64,000 nt of DNA from Edaphobacter aggregans (GTDB lineage Bacteria; Acidobacteriota; Terriglobia; Terriglobales; Acidobacteriaceae): contig DZDJ01000011.1 of assembly GCA_022736715.1 (NCBI GenBank), positions 1 to 64,000 on the forward strand, read 5' to 3'. Under the pieces are notes generated by a model. The model ran no database searches, was not told the origin of the DNA, and saw only the letters and a list, made by a program, of their open reading frames with translations. Position numbers and translations under genes: made by a program. Positions 43,631 to 52,364 of this stretch are shown here, one piece after another (the first letter of the stretch is position 1; every line of letters begins with the position of its first letter).

Positions 43631-44628
43631 GCAAAGCTGTGTCGGAGATGAGCCTGCAACATGCTTACGCAGCCTGCCGCGAGATTGCCCGGCGCGAAGC
43701 AAAGAACTTCTACTACGCTTTTCTGGCGCTGCCCCGCCACAAAAGCGATGCCATGTGCGCAGTCTATGCGTTCATGCGCCGTGCGGACGACATTGCGGAC
43801 GATGAGTCGCTGCCGATGGAGGCGCGCCGCCATGAGATGCAGCGCTGGATGGATGCCTGGCATTGCGCGCAGCAGGGCGGGGCCACGGACGATCCTGTTT
43901 TTATTGCCCTGCGTGATGCGCAGCGGCGCTTTGGCATTCGCAATGCTTTGCTGGACCAGTTGGTGCAGGGCACGGCGATGGACTTGTCGCTGGATCTGCA
44001 TACGGCATCCGGCGCAGAAGGCGTTACGCAGCCGGTGGCATGGATCACCATTGCTTCAGAAGAGGCCGATGGGCAGGAGTTTCAGGGGTGCGAGCGGTTC
44101 GACGAACTCTACCGTTATTGTTATCTGGTGGCCTCGGTGGTGGGCCTGGTTTGCATCCGCATTTTTGGCTATGAGGACCAGCGCGCGGAAAAACTGGCTG
44201 AAGAAACGGGCGTTGCCTTCCAGTTGACGAACATTCTGCGCGACATCCGCGAGGATGCCGAGCGTGGGCGTGTTTATCTTCCCACGAAAGACTTCGAGCA
44301 GTTTTCCGTGGAGGTGGCCGGATTTGCGCAGTTAAAAGACGGCCATCACATGACGCTGAACCAGCGCGAACTGATGGAGTTTGAGGTGCAGCGGGCCTAC
44401 AAGTTCTACCAATCGGCGGAGGCGCTGCTGCCATTGATTGCGCCGGACAGCCGCCCGGCGCTGTGGGTTCTGGTGACGATCTATCGCACGCTGCTCGACC
44501 GCATCGTTGCGGAAAACTTCAACGTCTTTTCCCATCGGCTTCAGGTGTCCACTGCAACCAAGCTGCGCATTCTGCTGCGCGGTCTGCTGGCCATGCTGCG
44601 GTATCGCACTACAGGCAAGGCAAGTTGA
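43627..44628 (+). CDS. hpnD: Presqualene diphosphate synthase HpnD
   Basis: 333 residues with a GTG start inside the hpnC stop. Squalene/phytoene synthase fold: Asp-rich motif in MRRADDIADDE and second motif NILRDIREDAERGR. HpnD joins two farnesyl diphosphates head to head to presqualene diphosphate. Stop and the hpnE start share a base (TGATG), so translation of hpnC-hpnD-hpnE is coupled. Confidence 0.95.
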   Translation: MSKAVSEMSLQHAYAACREIARREAKNFYYAFLALPRHKSDAMCAVYAFMRRADDIADDESLPMEARRHEMQRWMDAWHCAQQGGATDDPVFIALRDAQRRFGIRNALLDQLVQGTAMDLSLDLHTASGAEGVTQPVAWITIASEEADGQEFQGCERFDELYRYCYLVASVVGLVCIRIFGYEDQRAEKLAEETGVAFQLTNILRDIREDAERGRVYLPTKDFEQFSVEVAGFAQLKDGHHMTLNQRELMEFEVQRAYKFYQSAEALLPLIAPDSRPALWVLVTIYRTLLDRIVAENFNVFSHRLQVSTATKLRILLRGLLAMLRYRTTGKAS

Positions 44629-46046
44629 TGGCCGGGGAACGCGCAATTCGCAACGTGCTGGTGGTTGGCGGAGGCATTGCCGGGCTGGGTGCGGCCACGG
44701 CGCTGGCGCAGGCCGGCTATCCGGTGGAGGTGCTGGAGCGCAGGCCCTACGTGGGCGGGCGCGCATCGTCGTATGAGCATCCAGCGCTGGGCGAGGTGGT
44801 GGACTGCCAGCATGTGCTGCTGGGCTGTTGCACCAACCTGATCCACCTGTACACGCAGGCCGGGGTTGCGGACAAGATTCGCTGGTACGACGAACTGACG
44901 TTTCTGGAGCCGAATGGCCGCGCCAGCAAAATCCGGCCCAGCGGTCTGCCGGCGCCAATGCACTCTACGCTCAGCTTTCTGCGCGCTCCCATGCTGGGCC
45001 CCTGGGACAAGCTGGCGATCGCGCGCGGATTGCTTGGCTTTTTCACGGGCATTCCGGCGGACTCCAGCGAAAGCGTTGCCGGCTGGCTGCGGCGCACCGG
45101 GCAAACGGATCGGGCCATTCGCCACTTCTGGGAGCCGGTGCTGGTCGGCGCATTGAATGACAGCTTTGAGAACTGCTCGGTGCGTTATGCCGGACAGGTC
45201 TTCCGCGAATCTTTTCTGAAGTCCGCGCAGGGCGGGCGGCTGGGGATTCCTGCGGTGCCGCTCAGCGAGCTTTACGCCGGGGCTGCGCGGTTGGTGGAGC
45301 AGCATGGCGGCGTGGTGCATCTGCGGGAAAGTGTCGAGGCCTTTGCGCAGGAGCCGGACGGAAGTTGGTGCGTGCGCACGCAAAATGGTTCTTATGGCGC
45401 GGACGCCATTGTGCTGGCGCTGCCGTTTGAGCAGGTGCAGCGCTTGCTGCCGACATTGCCGCAGGTTGCTGGCGTGGACGCGCTGCAGCGGCAGATGGCG
45501 CAGTTTGTGCCTTCGCCCATCACCACGTTGCAGTTGTGGTTTGACCGCGAGATCACCGATCTGGACCATGCGGTACTGTTGGATACGACGATCCAGTGGC
45601 TCTTCCATAAGTCGCGCATCCGTGGATTTGCGCCAGATGAATTTGCGCCAGCCAGGGGCAGCTATCTGGAACTGACGATCAGCGCTTCCAAGGCGCAGTT
45701 GAAGATGGAGCGAGGCGAAATCCTGCAAAATGCCCTGCAGGAGCTGGCGCTCTTTTTCCCGAAGGTAAAAGATGCGAAGCTGCTGAAGAGCGGCATTCTG
45801 AAGGAGGCGCGCGCCACGTTTTCCGTGCTTCCCGGCCTGGATGCGGCGCGTCCGGGCAATGTAAGCCCGTGGCCGGGCATTTTTCTGGCCGGGGACTGGA
45901 CGGCTACGGACTGGCCTTCCACCATGGAAGGAGCCGTGCGCAGCGGGTATCTTGCGGCCGAGGCGGTTGTGCGCGCGAATGGCAGCCCACGCAAATTTCT
46001 GCAACCCGATCTGCCAGCGCAGGGTCTGATGCGGCTCTTCGGATAG
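44628..46046 (+). CDS. hpnE: Hydroxysqualene dehydroxylase HpnE
   Basis: 472 residues from the ATG that overlaps the hpnD stop. FAD-dependent amine oxidase/desaturase fold, with the dinucleotide motif VVGGGIAGLGAATALA, then RRPYVGGRASSY, and the C-terminal FAD block LAGDWTATDWPSTMEGA. HpnE reduces hydroxysqualene to squalene, closing the three-gene HpnCDE route. The stop abuts, with no gap, the end of a convergent small transporter-like gene. Confidence 0.95.
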   Translation: MAGERAIRNVLVVGGGIAGLGAATALAQAGYPVEVLERRPYVGGRASSYEHPALGEVVDCQHVLLGCCTNLIHLYTQAGVADKIRWYDELTFLEPNGRASKIRPSGLPAPMHSTLSFLRAPMLGPWDKLAIARGLLGFFTGIPADSSESVAGWLRRTGQTDRAIRHFWEPVLVGALNDSFENCSVRYAGQVFRESFLKSAQGGRLGIPAVPLSELYAGAARLVEQHGGVVHLRESVEAFAQEPDGSWCVRTQNGSYGADAIVLALPFEQVQRLLPTLPQVAGVDALQRQMAQFVPSPITTLQLWFDREITDLDHAVLLDTTIQWLFHKSRIRGFAPDEFAPARGSYLELTISASKAQLKMERGEILQNALQELALFFPKVKDAKLLKSGILKEARATFSVLPGLDAARPGNVSPWPGIFLAGDWTATDWPSTMEGAVRSGYLAAEAVVRANGSPRKFLQPDLPAQGLMRLFG

Positions 46047-46430
46047 CTACTGTGCCAGCAGCGCCACCCCGGCACAGACAAACAGAGCGGCAATCCAGCG
46101 GCGGCGGTCAACATTCTCTTTTAGAAAAATCTTTGCGGCAAAGGCATTGCTGATGAAGGTGAGCGAGGCGGAGGCCGGCGCCACCAGGCTGACGTCCGTC
46201 CAACTGAGCGCAAAGAGCAGCGAGAAGAAGCTGAGCGCCATGCAGACCACCCCGGCGAGGAACATACCATTGCCAACCACGGCGCGAATGGCTCCCGGCA
46301 GGCCGGAGCGGGCCTTGATGCTGTCCAGATCGCCGATGCGACGCATCGCGCCCGCCGTCAGCACATCGCCAGCCGTTGCAGTGACGACGATGGCGAGAAT
46401 CATGCTCCAGGTTGCTGCCCAGCTCGTCAT
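46047..46430 (-). CDS. Small EamA/EmrE-like membrane protein, second of a pair
   Basis: 127 residues with four predicted helices (about 7-25, 50-72, 79-98 and 106-125). The half-length EamA/DMT size fits a subunit that must dimerise. Its ATG overlaps the stop of the upstream partner (ATGA), so the two are co-translated. It ends directly against the stop of hpnE on the other strand. Substrate unknown; a heteromeric small transporter, perhaps for lipid or head-group precursors, is inference from location. Confidence 0.75.
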   Translation of the reverse strand: MTSWAATWSMILAIVVTATAGDVLTAGAMRRIGDLDSIKARSGLPGAIRAVVGNGMFLAGVVCMALSFFSLLFALSWTDVSLVAPASASLTFISNAFAAKIFLKENVDRRRWIAALFVCAGVALLAQ

Positions 46431-46861
46431 CCCACCTTCTCCAGTGCTTTCTCCGTCGTCTGTGCCGGGGCATGCTCTGTCAGCGATGGTCCCTGCGATA
46501 CAAAACCCACGCCGGCCACAACCAGCAGCACGCCCAGCCAGCGCATCAGCGAGACATGCTCATGCAGCCAGAAGGTGGAAAGCAGCTCCACGACAACATA
46601 GCCAAAGGCGGTGGAGGGCAGCACAAATGTGAGGTCTGCCCAGCTCAGCGCCGTCAGGTACGAGGCAAAAAAGCCGATCAGCAGCAGAATGCCAGCCATG
46701 ATCCAGGGGTTCCGCAGGGCATGGAGCAGCGTGACCAGTTGATGCAGCGAGACCGGGCCAACCTGCTTCATGCCGACGGAAAGAAAGGTGTCGCCTACGG
46801 AGGCCGTCAGCATCACGGCCAGCAGAACCAGATAGCGGCGAAATGTGAGCGTGTGTTTCAT
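46427..46861 (-). CDS. Small EamA/EmrE-like membrane protein, first of a pair
   Basis: 144 residues: four predicted helices (about 9-28, 52-72, 77-98 and 104-122), with the WxxLTFVLPSTAFGYVVVE-type third-helix pattern of DMT proteins, and a hydrophilic C-terminal tail of about 20 residues missing from the partner. Shares 4 bp with the following gene. The pair resembles heterodimeric small multidrug-resistance/EamA half-transporters. Sits between hpnE and hpnJ. Confidence 0.75.
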   Translation of the reverse strand: MKHTLTFRRYLVLLAVMLTASVGDTFLSVGMKQVGPVSLHQLVTLLHALRNPWIMAGILLLIGFFASYLTALSWADLTFVLPSTAFGYVVVELLSTFWLHEHVSLMRWLGVLLVVAGVGFVSQGPSLTEHAPAQTTEKALEKVG

Positions 46862-46867
46862 GCAGTA

Positions 46868-46904
46868 GAAAGAGAAAAGCGGCCAGCAGTTCCCGGCTGA
46901 CCGC
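46868..46904 (-). terminator. Terminator of hpnJ
   Basis: On the minus strand GCGGTCAGC, a CGGGAACT loop, GCTGGCCGC (one G-T pair), then TTTTCTCTTTC. It lies 26 bp after the hpnJ stop and separates hpnJ from the two small transporter genes. Confidence 0.88.
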
Positions 46905-46930
46905 CTCTTGTGATGGTTGTGCGCCGCAGC

Positions 46931-48427
46931 TTAGTCACCAGCGCTCAGGGCCGTGCTGGCCTCTGCGCTGGCCTTGTTCTTGCTGGCCTTCACAATCTTG
47001 TTGCGCTGCGCACGCAGCTTCAGGAAGGACTTTGCCTCCTGGTACAGGCGCGGCACATCGCGGTTGATGATCGCCTTGCTCACCACGCGCCACGCAGCCT
47101 TTGGGCGGAAGTAATACTCGTCATAGAAGCGGTGCACCATTTCCAGGACGTACTCCACCGCCAGGCCGGGGTACTCAATGTGCGCCATCTGGTGACCGCC
47201 TTCATCCGCCATGTCCTGGTTGGTGATGAAGCCGTGTTCCTTGGCAAAGTCGTAGAACTCGGTCCCCGGAAAGGCATGCGCAATGGAGACCTGAATGGTT
47301 TCCACATCCAGCGACTTGGCGAAGTTGATCGTGTTGCGGATCGACTCCCTGGTTTCTCCCGGCAGGCCCAGAATGAAGTCGCCATGGATGGTGAGGCCCA
47401 GCTTGTGGCAGTCCCGCGTAAAGTCACGCGCGCGCTCCACCGTGGCGCCTTTCTTGATGTTCTTCAGAATCTGCGGATCGCCGGACTCATAGCCCACAAT
47501 CAGCAAGCGGCAGCCAGCATCGCGCATGGCCTTCAGCGTGTCGTAATCGGTCGTCACACGCGAGGTGCAGGACCACGTCAGCTTCAGCGGCTTCAGTTTT
47601 TCGCACAGTTCAATGGTGCGGGCCTTCTGAATGTTGAAGGTGTCATCGTCAAAGAAGAACTCCTTCACATGCGGGAAGAGCTCCTTGGCGTGCGCCATTT
47701 CCGCGGCGACGTCATCGGTGGAGCGCTTGCGCCAGGCATGGCCGCTCAGCGTCTGTGGCCACAGGCAGAAGGTGCACTGCGCCGGGCAGCCGCGCGTGGA
47801 GTAAAGCGCCACATACGGATGCAGCAGGAACGGCACGTTGTACTTCGTCACATCCATGTCGCGGGCATAGATGTCCGTCACCCACGGCATCGCGTCCAGG
47901 TTGTCCACCTGTGGGCGGTCCGGGTTATGGATAATCTGGCCGTCCTGGATGTAGCTGATGCCGAGAATCTCTTGCAGCGGCTTGCCGTTGGCGTACTCCA
48001 CCACGGAGTAGTCAAACTCGCGGCGGCAGATGAAGTCGATGGCGCTGCACTCGGTCAGCGCTTTTTCCGGCGACGTGGTGACCGGAGGGCCAACGAAGGC
48101 GATCTTGATGTTGGGGTGGGTCTCTTTCAGCCGTTCCGCCATGCGCTGGTCGCCAGACCAGCCAATGGTGCTGGTGAAGAGCACCAGAAATTCATAGTCC
48201 TTGGCAATGTCGATCACCTGCTGCCAGGAGATGTGGTGCGGCGGCGCATCCAGCAGGCGCGCACCCTCCAGCATGCCCGTGGGGTAGGCAAGCCAGACCG
48301 GATACCAGTAGGACTCAATCTCGCGGGTCGCGGGCCAGCGAGAGCTGGCACCACCGTCAAAATTCTCAAACGAGGGCGGGTTCAAAAACAGTGTTTTCAG
48401 TGGCATGTCAATTTTTAAGTCTACCAT
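46931..48427 (-). CDS. hpnJ: Hopanoid-associated radical SAM protein HpnJ
   Basis: 498 residues. An N-terminal cobalamin-binding-like domain (about 50-190) is followed by a radical SAM domain with CPAQCTFC (Cx3Cx2C) and GDFILGLPGETRES. HpnJ-type enzymes convert a BHT-linked amino sugar into the cyclitol ether. Its usual partners HpnI and HpnK are not in the window; a GT2 glycosyltransferase lies 6 kb away. ATG at 48427 is used here, with a second Met at 48406 as an alternative. A hairpin lies right at the start. Transcribed alone, opposite to hpnE. Confidence 0.92.
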   Translation of the reverse strand: MVDLKIDMPLKTLFLNPPSFENFDGGASSRWPATREIESYWYPVWLAYPTGMLEGARLLDAPPHHISWQQVIDIAKDYEFLVLFTSTIGWSGDQRMAERLKETHPNIKIAFVGPPVTTSPEKALTECSAIDFICRREFDYSVVEYANGKPLQEILGISYIQDGQIIHNPDRPQVDNLDAMPWVTDIYARDMDVTKYNVPFLLHPYVALYSTRGCPAQCTFCLWPQTLSGHAWRKRSTDDVAAEMAHAKELFPHVKEFFFDDDTFNIQKARTIELCEKLKPLKLTWSCTSRVTTDYDTLKAMRDAGCRLLIVGYESGDPQILKNIKKGATVERARDFTRDCHKLGLTIHGDFILGLPGETRESIRNTINFAKSLDVETIQVSIAHAFPGTEFYDFAKEHGFITNQDMADEGGHQMAHIEYPGLAVEYVLEMVHRFYDEYYFRPKAAWRVVSKAIINRDVPRLYQEAKSFLKLRAQRNKIVKASKNKASAEASTALSAGD

Positions 48428-48428
48428 T

Positions 48429-48454
48429 GGAGGGCTGTCTGCAACCGGCCCTCC
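48429..48454 (-). promoter_or_regulatory. Hairpin directly upstream of hpnJ
   Basis: On the hpnJ strand GGAGGGC, 12 bases, GCCCTCC ends one base before the ATG. The AGGAGG-like purine run, the only Shine-Dalgarno candidate, is in the 5' arm and would be paired. This may control hpnJ translation; if translation begins at 48406 instead, the hairpin is further from the start. Confidence 0.4.
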
Positions 48455-48553
48455 TGTTGTGATTTATCTCCAGCTCCAGCCCTGGAAGTTTAGCAATATT
48501 TCTCCCCAAGTATTTTATTTTCAATAATTTGGTTTCGAATGGAGGAGGTTTTA

Positions 48554-49957
48554 TCAGGGGCGGGAGTTGACTGAAGAGCGAACCCAGGACTCAATGCGTC
48601 CCGTGGCCCGCAACAGATTCAGTTGCGCCTGCGTCAGTTGGAAATCCACATCCAGCAGGTTGATGTACTTCTGTCGCTCAGAGATGCGCGCCATCGCGGC
48701 ATCTTTCGGCGTCATGGGCGGTGTGCTGGGCGAGCCGCTGCCGGACTTCATCTGCGTCAGCACAGTGTCCAGTTGATCCTGCGCCAGTTGGCGCTCCAGG
48801 CTGGCCACCTGCTGTTGCGCCGCCAGTTCGCGCAGCCCATGCTGCAGTTGGAGCGTGCTTTCCAGCATCTGGTCCCGGGTCTGGTCGGCTGCGCGCTGGG
48901 CGCGGACGGCCTCCGCCGCTGACTGCGCTGCACGGGAGCGGCGGCTGGCATCAAACAGTGGCACAGAAATCTGGACACCGATCCCCAGGTTGTTCTCCTG
49001 AAAGTTCTTATAGTAATCGGCGTAGTTGTTGAAGCGGGCATAGCGGCTGTACTGCACGCTGAAGGCGACTTCCGGGCGGAGCATTTGCCGCGCATCGCCG
49101 TAGGAGGTCTGCAGCTTGGAGTGCGCATCGGCATAAGCGGCCAGTATGCCGGGGTTGTTATTGATGGCCGCCTGCGGATGATCAGAAAGCTGTGGCGGCG
49201 GAGGAATGCTGTCTGGGTTTGTGGTCAGGTCATTCGCTGGCAGCCCGGTAACATGCGCAAGATGCTGGCGTTTCGATGCGATCTGGTCCTCTGTCTGTAT
49301 CTGTTTCAGTTGGACCTGCGCGGCTGTGAGCCGGGCCTGCGTGTAGGCGGTCTTGCTGTCCAGCCCGGCATTCATCCTCTGTTCTTCGATGGAGACGAGC
49401 TGTGTGGCCGCCGCAAACTCATCGTCCAGCGCACTTTTCTGTTGCAGCAGGGTATTGAGCTGGATGTAAGTGAGCGCGGCATCCTCTGCCACCTGCTGGC
49501 GAATGTTTTCGAGCGACAGGCGGCTGGACCGCACCGAATCGCGCGCTGAGCGGACGTAGTCGATCTGCGAGAAGTTGAAGACCAGCGATTGCGCCGTCAG
49601 GTTGTAGATGGAGGGCTGCCCGATGGGGAATCCATAGGAGTACCCAAGGCTTGACCCAAAGGTGATGCTGGGAATGTAGACGTCCTTCGACTGCGACAAC
49701 CCGGCCTCTGCCTTCTGCTCTTCGGCCACCGCAATCTGTACCTTGTTGCTGTTGCGCAGGGCCAGATCAACCACAGTGTAAAGCGAGATCTGCGCGGCTG
49801 CGTAGCCGGTGCCCACGCACAGTACGGCGGCGCACGCAAGCGCACGGAACAGGAAGCGGTCTGGAGAGGCGCTGAGCTTCAAGCGGTCCCTTTCCCGGCT
49901 GCATGCAGATTGAACGTCATTCTTTGCGGCATGAAAACTTTCTCTTTGTCCTTCCAA
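48554..49957 (-). CDS. TolC-family outer membrane protein
   Basis: Up to 467 residues from a TTG 2 bp after the TPR gene's stop. A TTG at 49879 with GGGAAAGGGA upstream gives a tidier signal peptide (PDRFLFRALACAAVLCVG). Two OEP coiled-coil repeats (about 60-240 and 265-460), with LVSIEEQRMNAGL and LRATGRIESWV near the end. Outer-membrane exit duct for the adaptor encoded two genes upstream. Last gene of a three-gene operon. Confidence 0.87.
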   Translation of the reverse strand: MEGQRESFHAAKNDVQSACSRERDRLKLSASPDRFLFRALACAAVLCVGTGYAAAQISLYTVVDLALRNSNKVQIAVAEEQKAEAGLSQSKDVYIPSITFGSSLGYSYGFPIGQPSIYNLTAQSLVFNFSQIDYVRSARDSVRSSRLSLENIRQQVAEDAALTYIQLNTLLQQKSALDDEFAAATQLVSIEEQRMNAGLDSKTAYTQARLTAAQVQLKQIQTEDQIASKRQHLAHVTGLPANDLTTNPDSIPPPPQLSDHPQAAINNNPGILAAYADAHSKLQTSYGDARQMLRPEVAFSVQYSRYARFNNYADYYKNFQENNLGIGVQISVPLFDASRRSRAAQSAAEAVRAQRAADQTRDQMLESTLQLQHGLRELAAQQQVASLERQLAQDQLDTVLTQMKSGSGSPSTPPMTPKDAAMARISERQKYINLLDVDFQLTQAQLNLLRATGRIESWVRSSVNSRP

Positions 49958-49959
49958 TG

Positions 49960-50952
49960 CTAATTGGTCATTGCCTTTTTTGCTGGGGCATAGTCATGCG
50001 CCAATGACAGTGCGGCGGCAAATTCTTTTTGCGCTGCTGCGCGATCGCCCTGCTGTTGCAGCAACTGGCCCAGCATCACATGTGCTTGAAAAGCCGGCGC
50101 GCTCTCACTCTTGTCGGGTGAAGCAAGATACAGCTCCAACGCATGGATGGCCAGTTGTGGCTCGCGATTCATGCGCTGCAACAGTCCAGCCGCATCCACC
50201 AGCGCAGCATCGTGCTCCGCATCTGTCCGGACCGCATTGCGGGCTGCGTCCACGGCGGCATCCAGCTTGTTCTGCCTGCGATAGAAGCCGGCCAGATCGA
50301 CCCAGGCCCGCGCTGTATTGCTGCCCGCCGCGATGGCTTTCTTGTATTCGGTCTCAGCAGTGGCGTAGTCCTTGTTGTGCCCGGCAATGCGCGCCAGCAG
50401 CCAATGGGCGCGCGCGGCATTTTTGCTTTCGAGCTGTGGAACCAGCCTCCGGGCCTTGTCAATTCCACCACCAACAATCCCCGGCGCTTCCACATAGAAC
50501 TCTCCCAGGTCGGTCATGGCATCCACATTGTTGGGATCCAGCTTTACAGCCTGCTCAAAGTGGCTGCTCACCTGCCTGGCCATGCCATAGGCGGAAAAGA
50601 TGGAAGCATGGTCGGCCTTGTCTCCCAGAGCACGGCCCAGCCACAGGTGGTAGCTGGCATTGCCCGCGGACAGGCCGACGGCCTTCTGGCATTCCTTCAC
50701 GGCGTTGTCCAGGTCGCCTTCGGAGTAATAAACGCGGCACAGCAGGTTGTGTGCCTCAGCATTGTCCGGATTCGCGGCCAGCAGTGGCTTCAGAATGGAA
50801 ATGGCCTCATCGGCGCGGCCCTGCTCCAGCGCTGCATGCGCATCTGCCTCTGTGCCGGCCGCCAGCAGGGGTAAGGAAATCAGGCCATGCAGAAGCACGC
50901 CTGCAAGGCCTACAGTCATGAACCGGCGGAACGGAAATGATAGGTGACTCAT
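49960..50952 (-). CDS. TPR-repeat protein between adaptor and TolC
   Basis: 330 residues. Signal peptide (MTVGLAGVLLHGLISLPLLA), then about six tetratricopeptide-type repeats from residue 33 on (ADAHAALEQGRADEAISIL, AEAHNLLCRVYYSEGDLD, YATAETEYKKAIAAG). Periplasmic scaffold by prediction. It lies 21 bp after the adaptor gene and 2 bp before the TolC-family gene. TPR proteins between adaptor and exit-duct genes are unusual; an assembly or cell-wall-passage role is inference. Confidence 0.82.
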   Translation of the reverse strand: MSHLSFPFRRFMTVGLAGVLLHGLISLPLLAAGTEADAHAALEQGRADEAISILKPLLAANPDNAEAHNLLCRVYYSEGDLDNAVKECQKAVGLSAGNASYHLWLGRALGDKADHASIFSAYGMARQVSSHFEQAVKLDPNNVDAMTDLGEFYVEAPGIVGGGIDKARRLVPQLESKNAARAHWLLARIAGHNKDYATAETEYKKAIAAGSNTARAWVDLAGFYRRQNKLDAAVDAARNAVRTDAEHDAALVDAAGLLQRMNREPQLAIHALELYLASPDKSESAPAFQAHVMLGQLLQQQGDRAAAQKEFAAALSLAHDYAPAKKAMTN

Positions 50953-50973
50953 TGCGGTTACTCTCGAAGTCTG

Positions 50974-52221
50974 CTATCTGGCAACTTGTACTTCCTCTCC
51001 ATTGGAGAGGGTTTGCCCGTCAACAGCATTCCGGGCGACAACATCACCAGCCTGGATACCGCTCCTGATCTCCACGCTGGTCAGGTTCAGCGCGCCAATC
51101 TGCACCGGCGTGCGCTTCAACTTGCCGTCGGCCACCTGGAAGACGAAGTTTGCCGAGCCGTCAGTCCGCAGGGCCTCGCGCGGAATGTTCAGCACATTTT
51201 CCTTGTTCTGCGTGATCACCGTAACAGTCACGTTGGTGTTCGGCAGCAGCTTGCCGTCGGCGTCATCCACGTTGATGAGCACTTCTCCCACATTGCGCGT
51301 GCCATACGGGATGATGGTTGTCGGCGTGCGCTCAATGTGGCCATGCCACACCAGTCCCGGCTGTGCATCCCACACAATGGAGACCTTCTGTCCAACCGCA
51401 AGCTGGCCAATCTCCGGCTCGTCAAAGTAGGCGCGGATGCGGATATGCTTAAGGTCGGCCATCTGCAGCAGCACGCCGCCTGTCTGTACATAGTCCGACT
51501 GCGCGACCGGAATGGAATACACCGTACCGGCCAGGGGGGCGCGCACGTTGCACTGCGCCACAACCTGTTCCGCCGCGACATAGGCCGCCTGGGCATCGGC
51601 CAGTTGCGCCTTGGCGTGGGAAAGATCGAGCGAACTATAACGGTCTGCTTTTTTCAGCTCCAGCGAAGTCAGGTTGCTTTGTGCCACCTGTAGGCGCTGC
51701 TGAGCAGAGGCCACTTCACTCTGCGAGGCGGCTCCGCGCCCCAGCAGTTGCTGCAGGCCGATGAGTTCGTGGGAGGCCTGCTGCTGGTCCAGTTGCGCCC
51801 GCTGAATCTGCCCGGCCAGGTTCACCTGCTCTTCGCGCGTGCCGCCCTGCTCGGTTGACTGCAATGCAGCCTGAGCGCCGCGCAGCGCCGTTACGGCTAT
51901 AGCGAGCCGGGACTGTGCCTCGGCATCATCCAGCGAGAGCAGCAGTGTGCCTGCCGCAACATGATCGCCTTCACGGACGTATACCTTCTTTACCGTCGTA
52001 TTAATTGGGCTATGCGCCTGAAAGTTCCGGATCGGCTCCACTTTGCCGTTGGTCGGAATGGTGCTCACCAGGTTGCCATAGCTGACCGTGGCCGTGTGGA
52101 TGACAACATCCTTACGCAACAGGCTGCGCAGGCCAAGGGTGGCCAGGATCAGGACGACCAGTCCGATGAGCCAAAACAGTTTGGAACTGCTGCGGTTTGT
52201 AGGAGGCGTAGACATGGGCAC
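50974..52221 (-). CDS. Efflux periplasmic adaptor (HlyD/RND-type MFP)
   Basis: 415 residues. One N-terminal transmembrane helix (about 12-32, LFWLIGLVVLILATLGL), split biotinyl-lipoyl segments (HSPINTTVKKVYVREGD and ...GTVYSIPVAQSDYV), a long alpha-helical hairpin between them (about 100-215, many AQ and QQ steps), then a beta-barrel and membrane-proximal domain. It bridges an inner-membrane pump to TolC. No RND or ABC pump is next to it, so its partner is elsewhere. First gene of the adaptor-TPR-TolC operon. Confidence 0.88.
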   Translation of the reverse strand: MPMSTPPTNRSSSKLFWLIGLVVLILATLGLRSLLRKDVVIHTATVSYGNLVSTIPTNGKVEPIRNFQAHSPINTTVKKVYVREGDHVAAGTLLLSLDDAEAQSRLAIAVTALRGAQAALQSTEQGGTREEQVNLAGQIQRAQLDQQQASHELIGLQQLLGRGAASQSEVASAQQRLQVAQSNLTSLELKKADRYSSLDLSHAKAQLADAQAAYVAAEQVVAQCNVRAPLAGTVYSIPVAQSDYVQTGGVLLQMADLKHIRIRAYFDEPEIGQLAVGQKVSIVWDAQPGLVWHGHIERTPTTIIPYGTRNVGEVLINVDDADGKLLPNTNVTVTVITQNKENVLNIPREALRTDGSANFVFQVADGKLKRTPVQIGALNLTSVEIRSGIQAGDVVARNAVDGQTLSNGEEVQVAR

Positions 52222-52364
52222 AAGGAATCATTGTATAAGACTCGGCAGGGAGAGTCAGAGAATCAAAAAGTTTTATGACAGTTATTTAGGAGCTGCCTGG
52301 TGTGGCAAATATGCCATAGGTGCTGCGCTGCAAACGCCAAAAGAAAAAACCGTACAATAGAGGC

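Noticed and set aside
52222..52364. preQ1 riboswitch upstream of queF
   Set aside because: I looked for the small conserved stem and the A-rich tail of class I and found neither.
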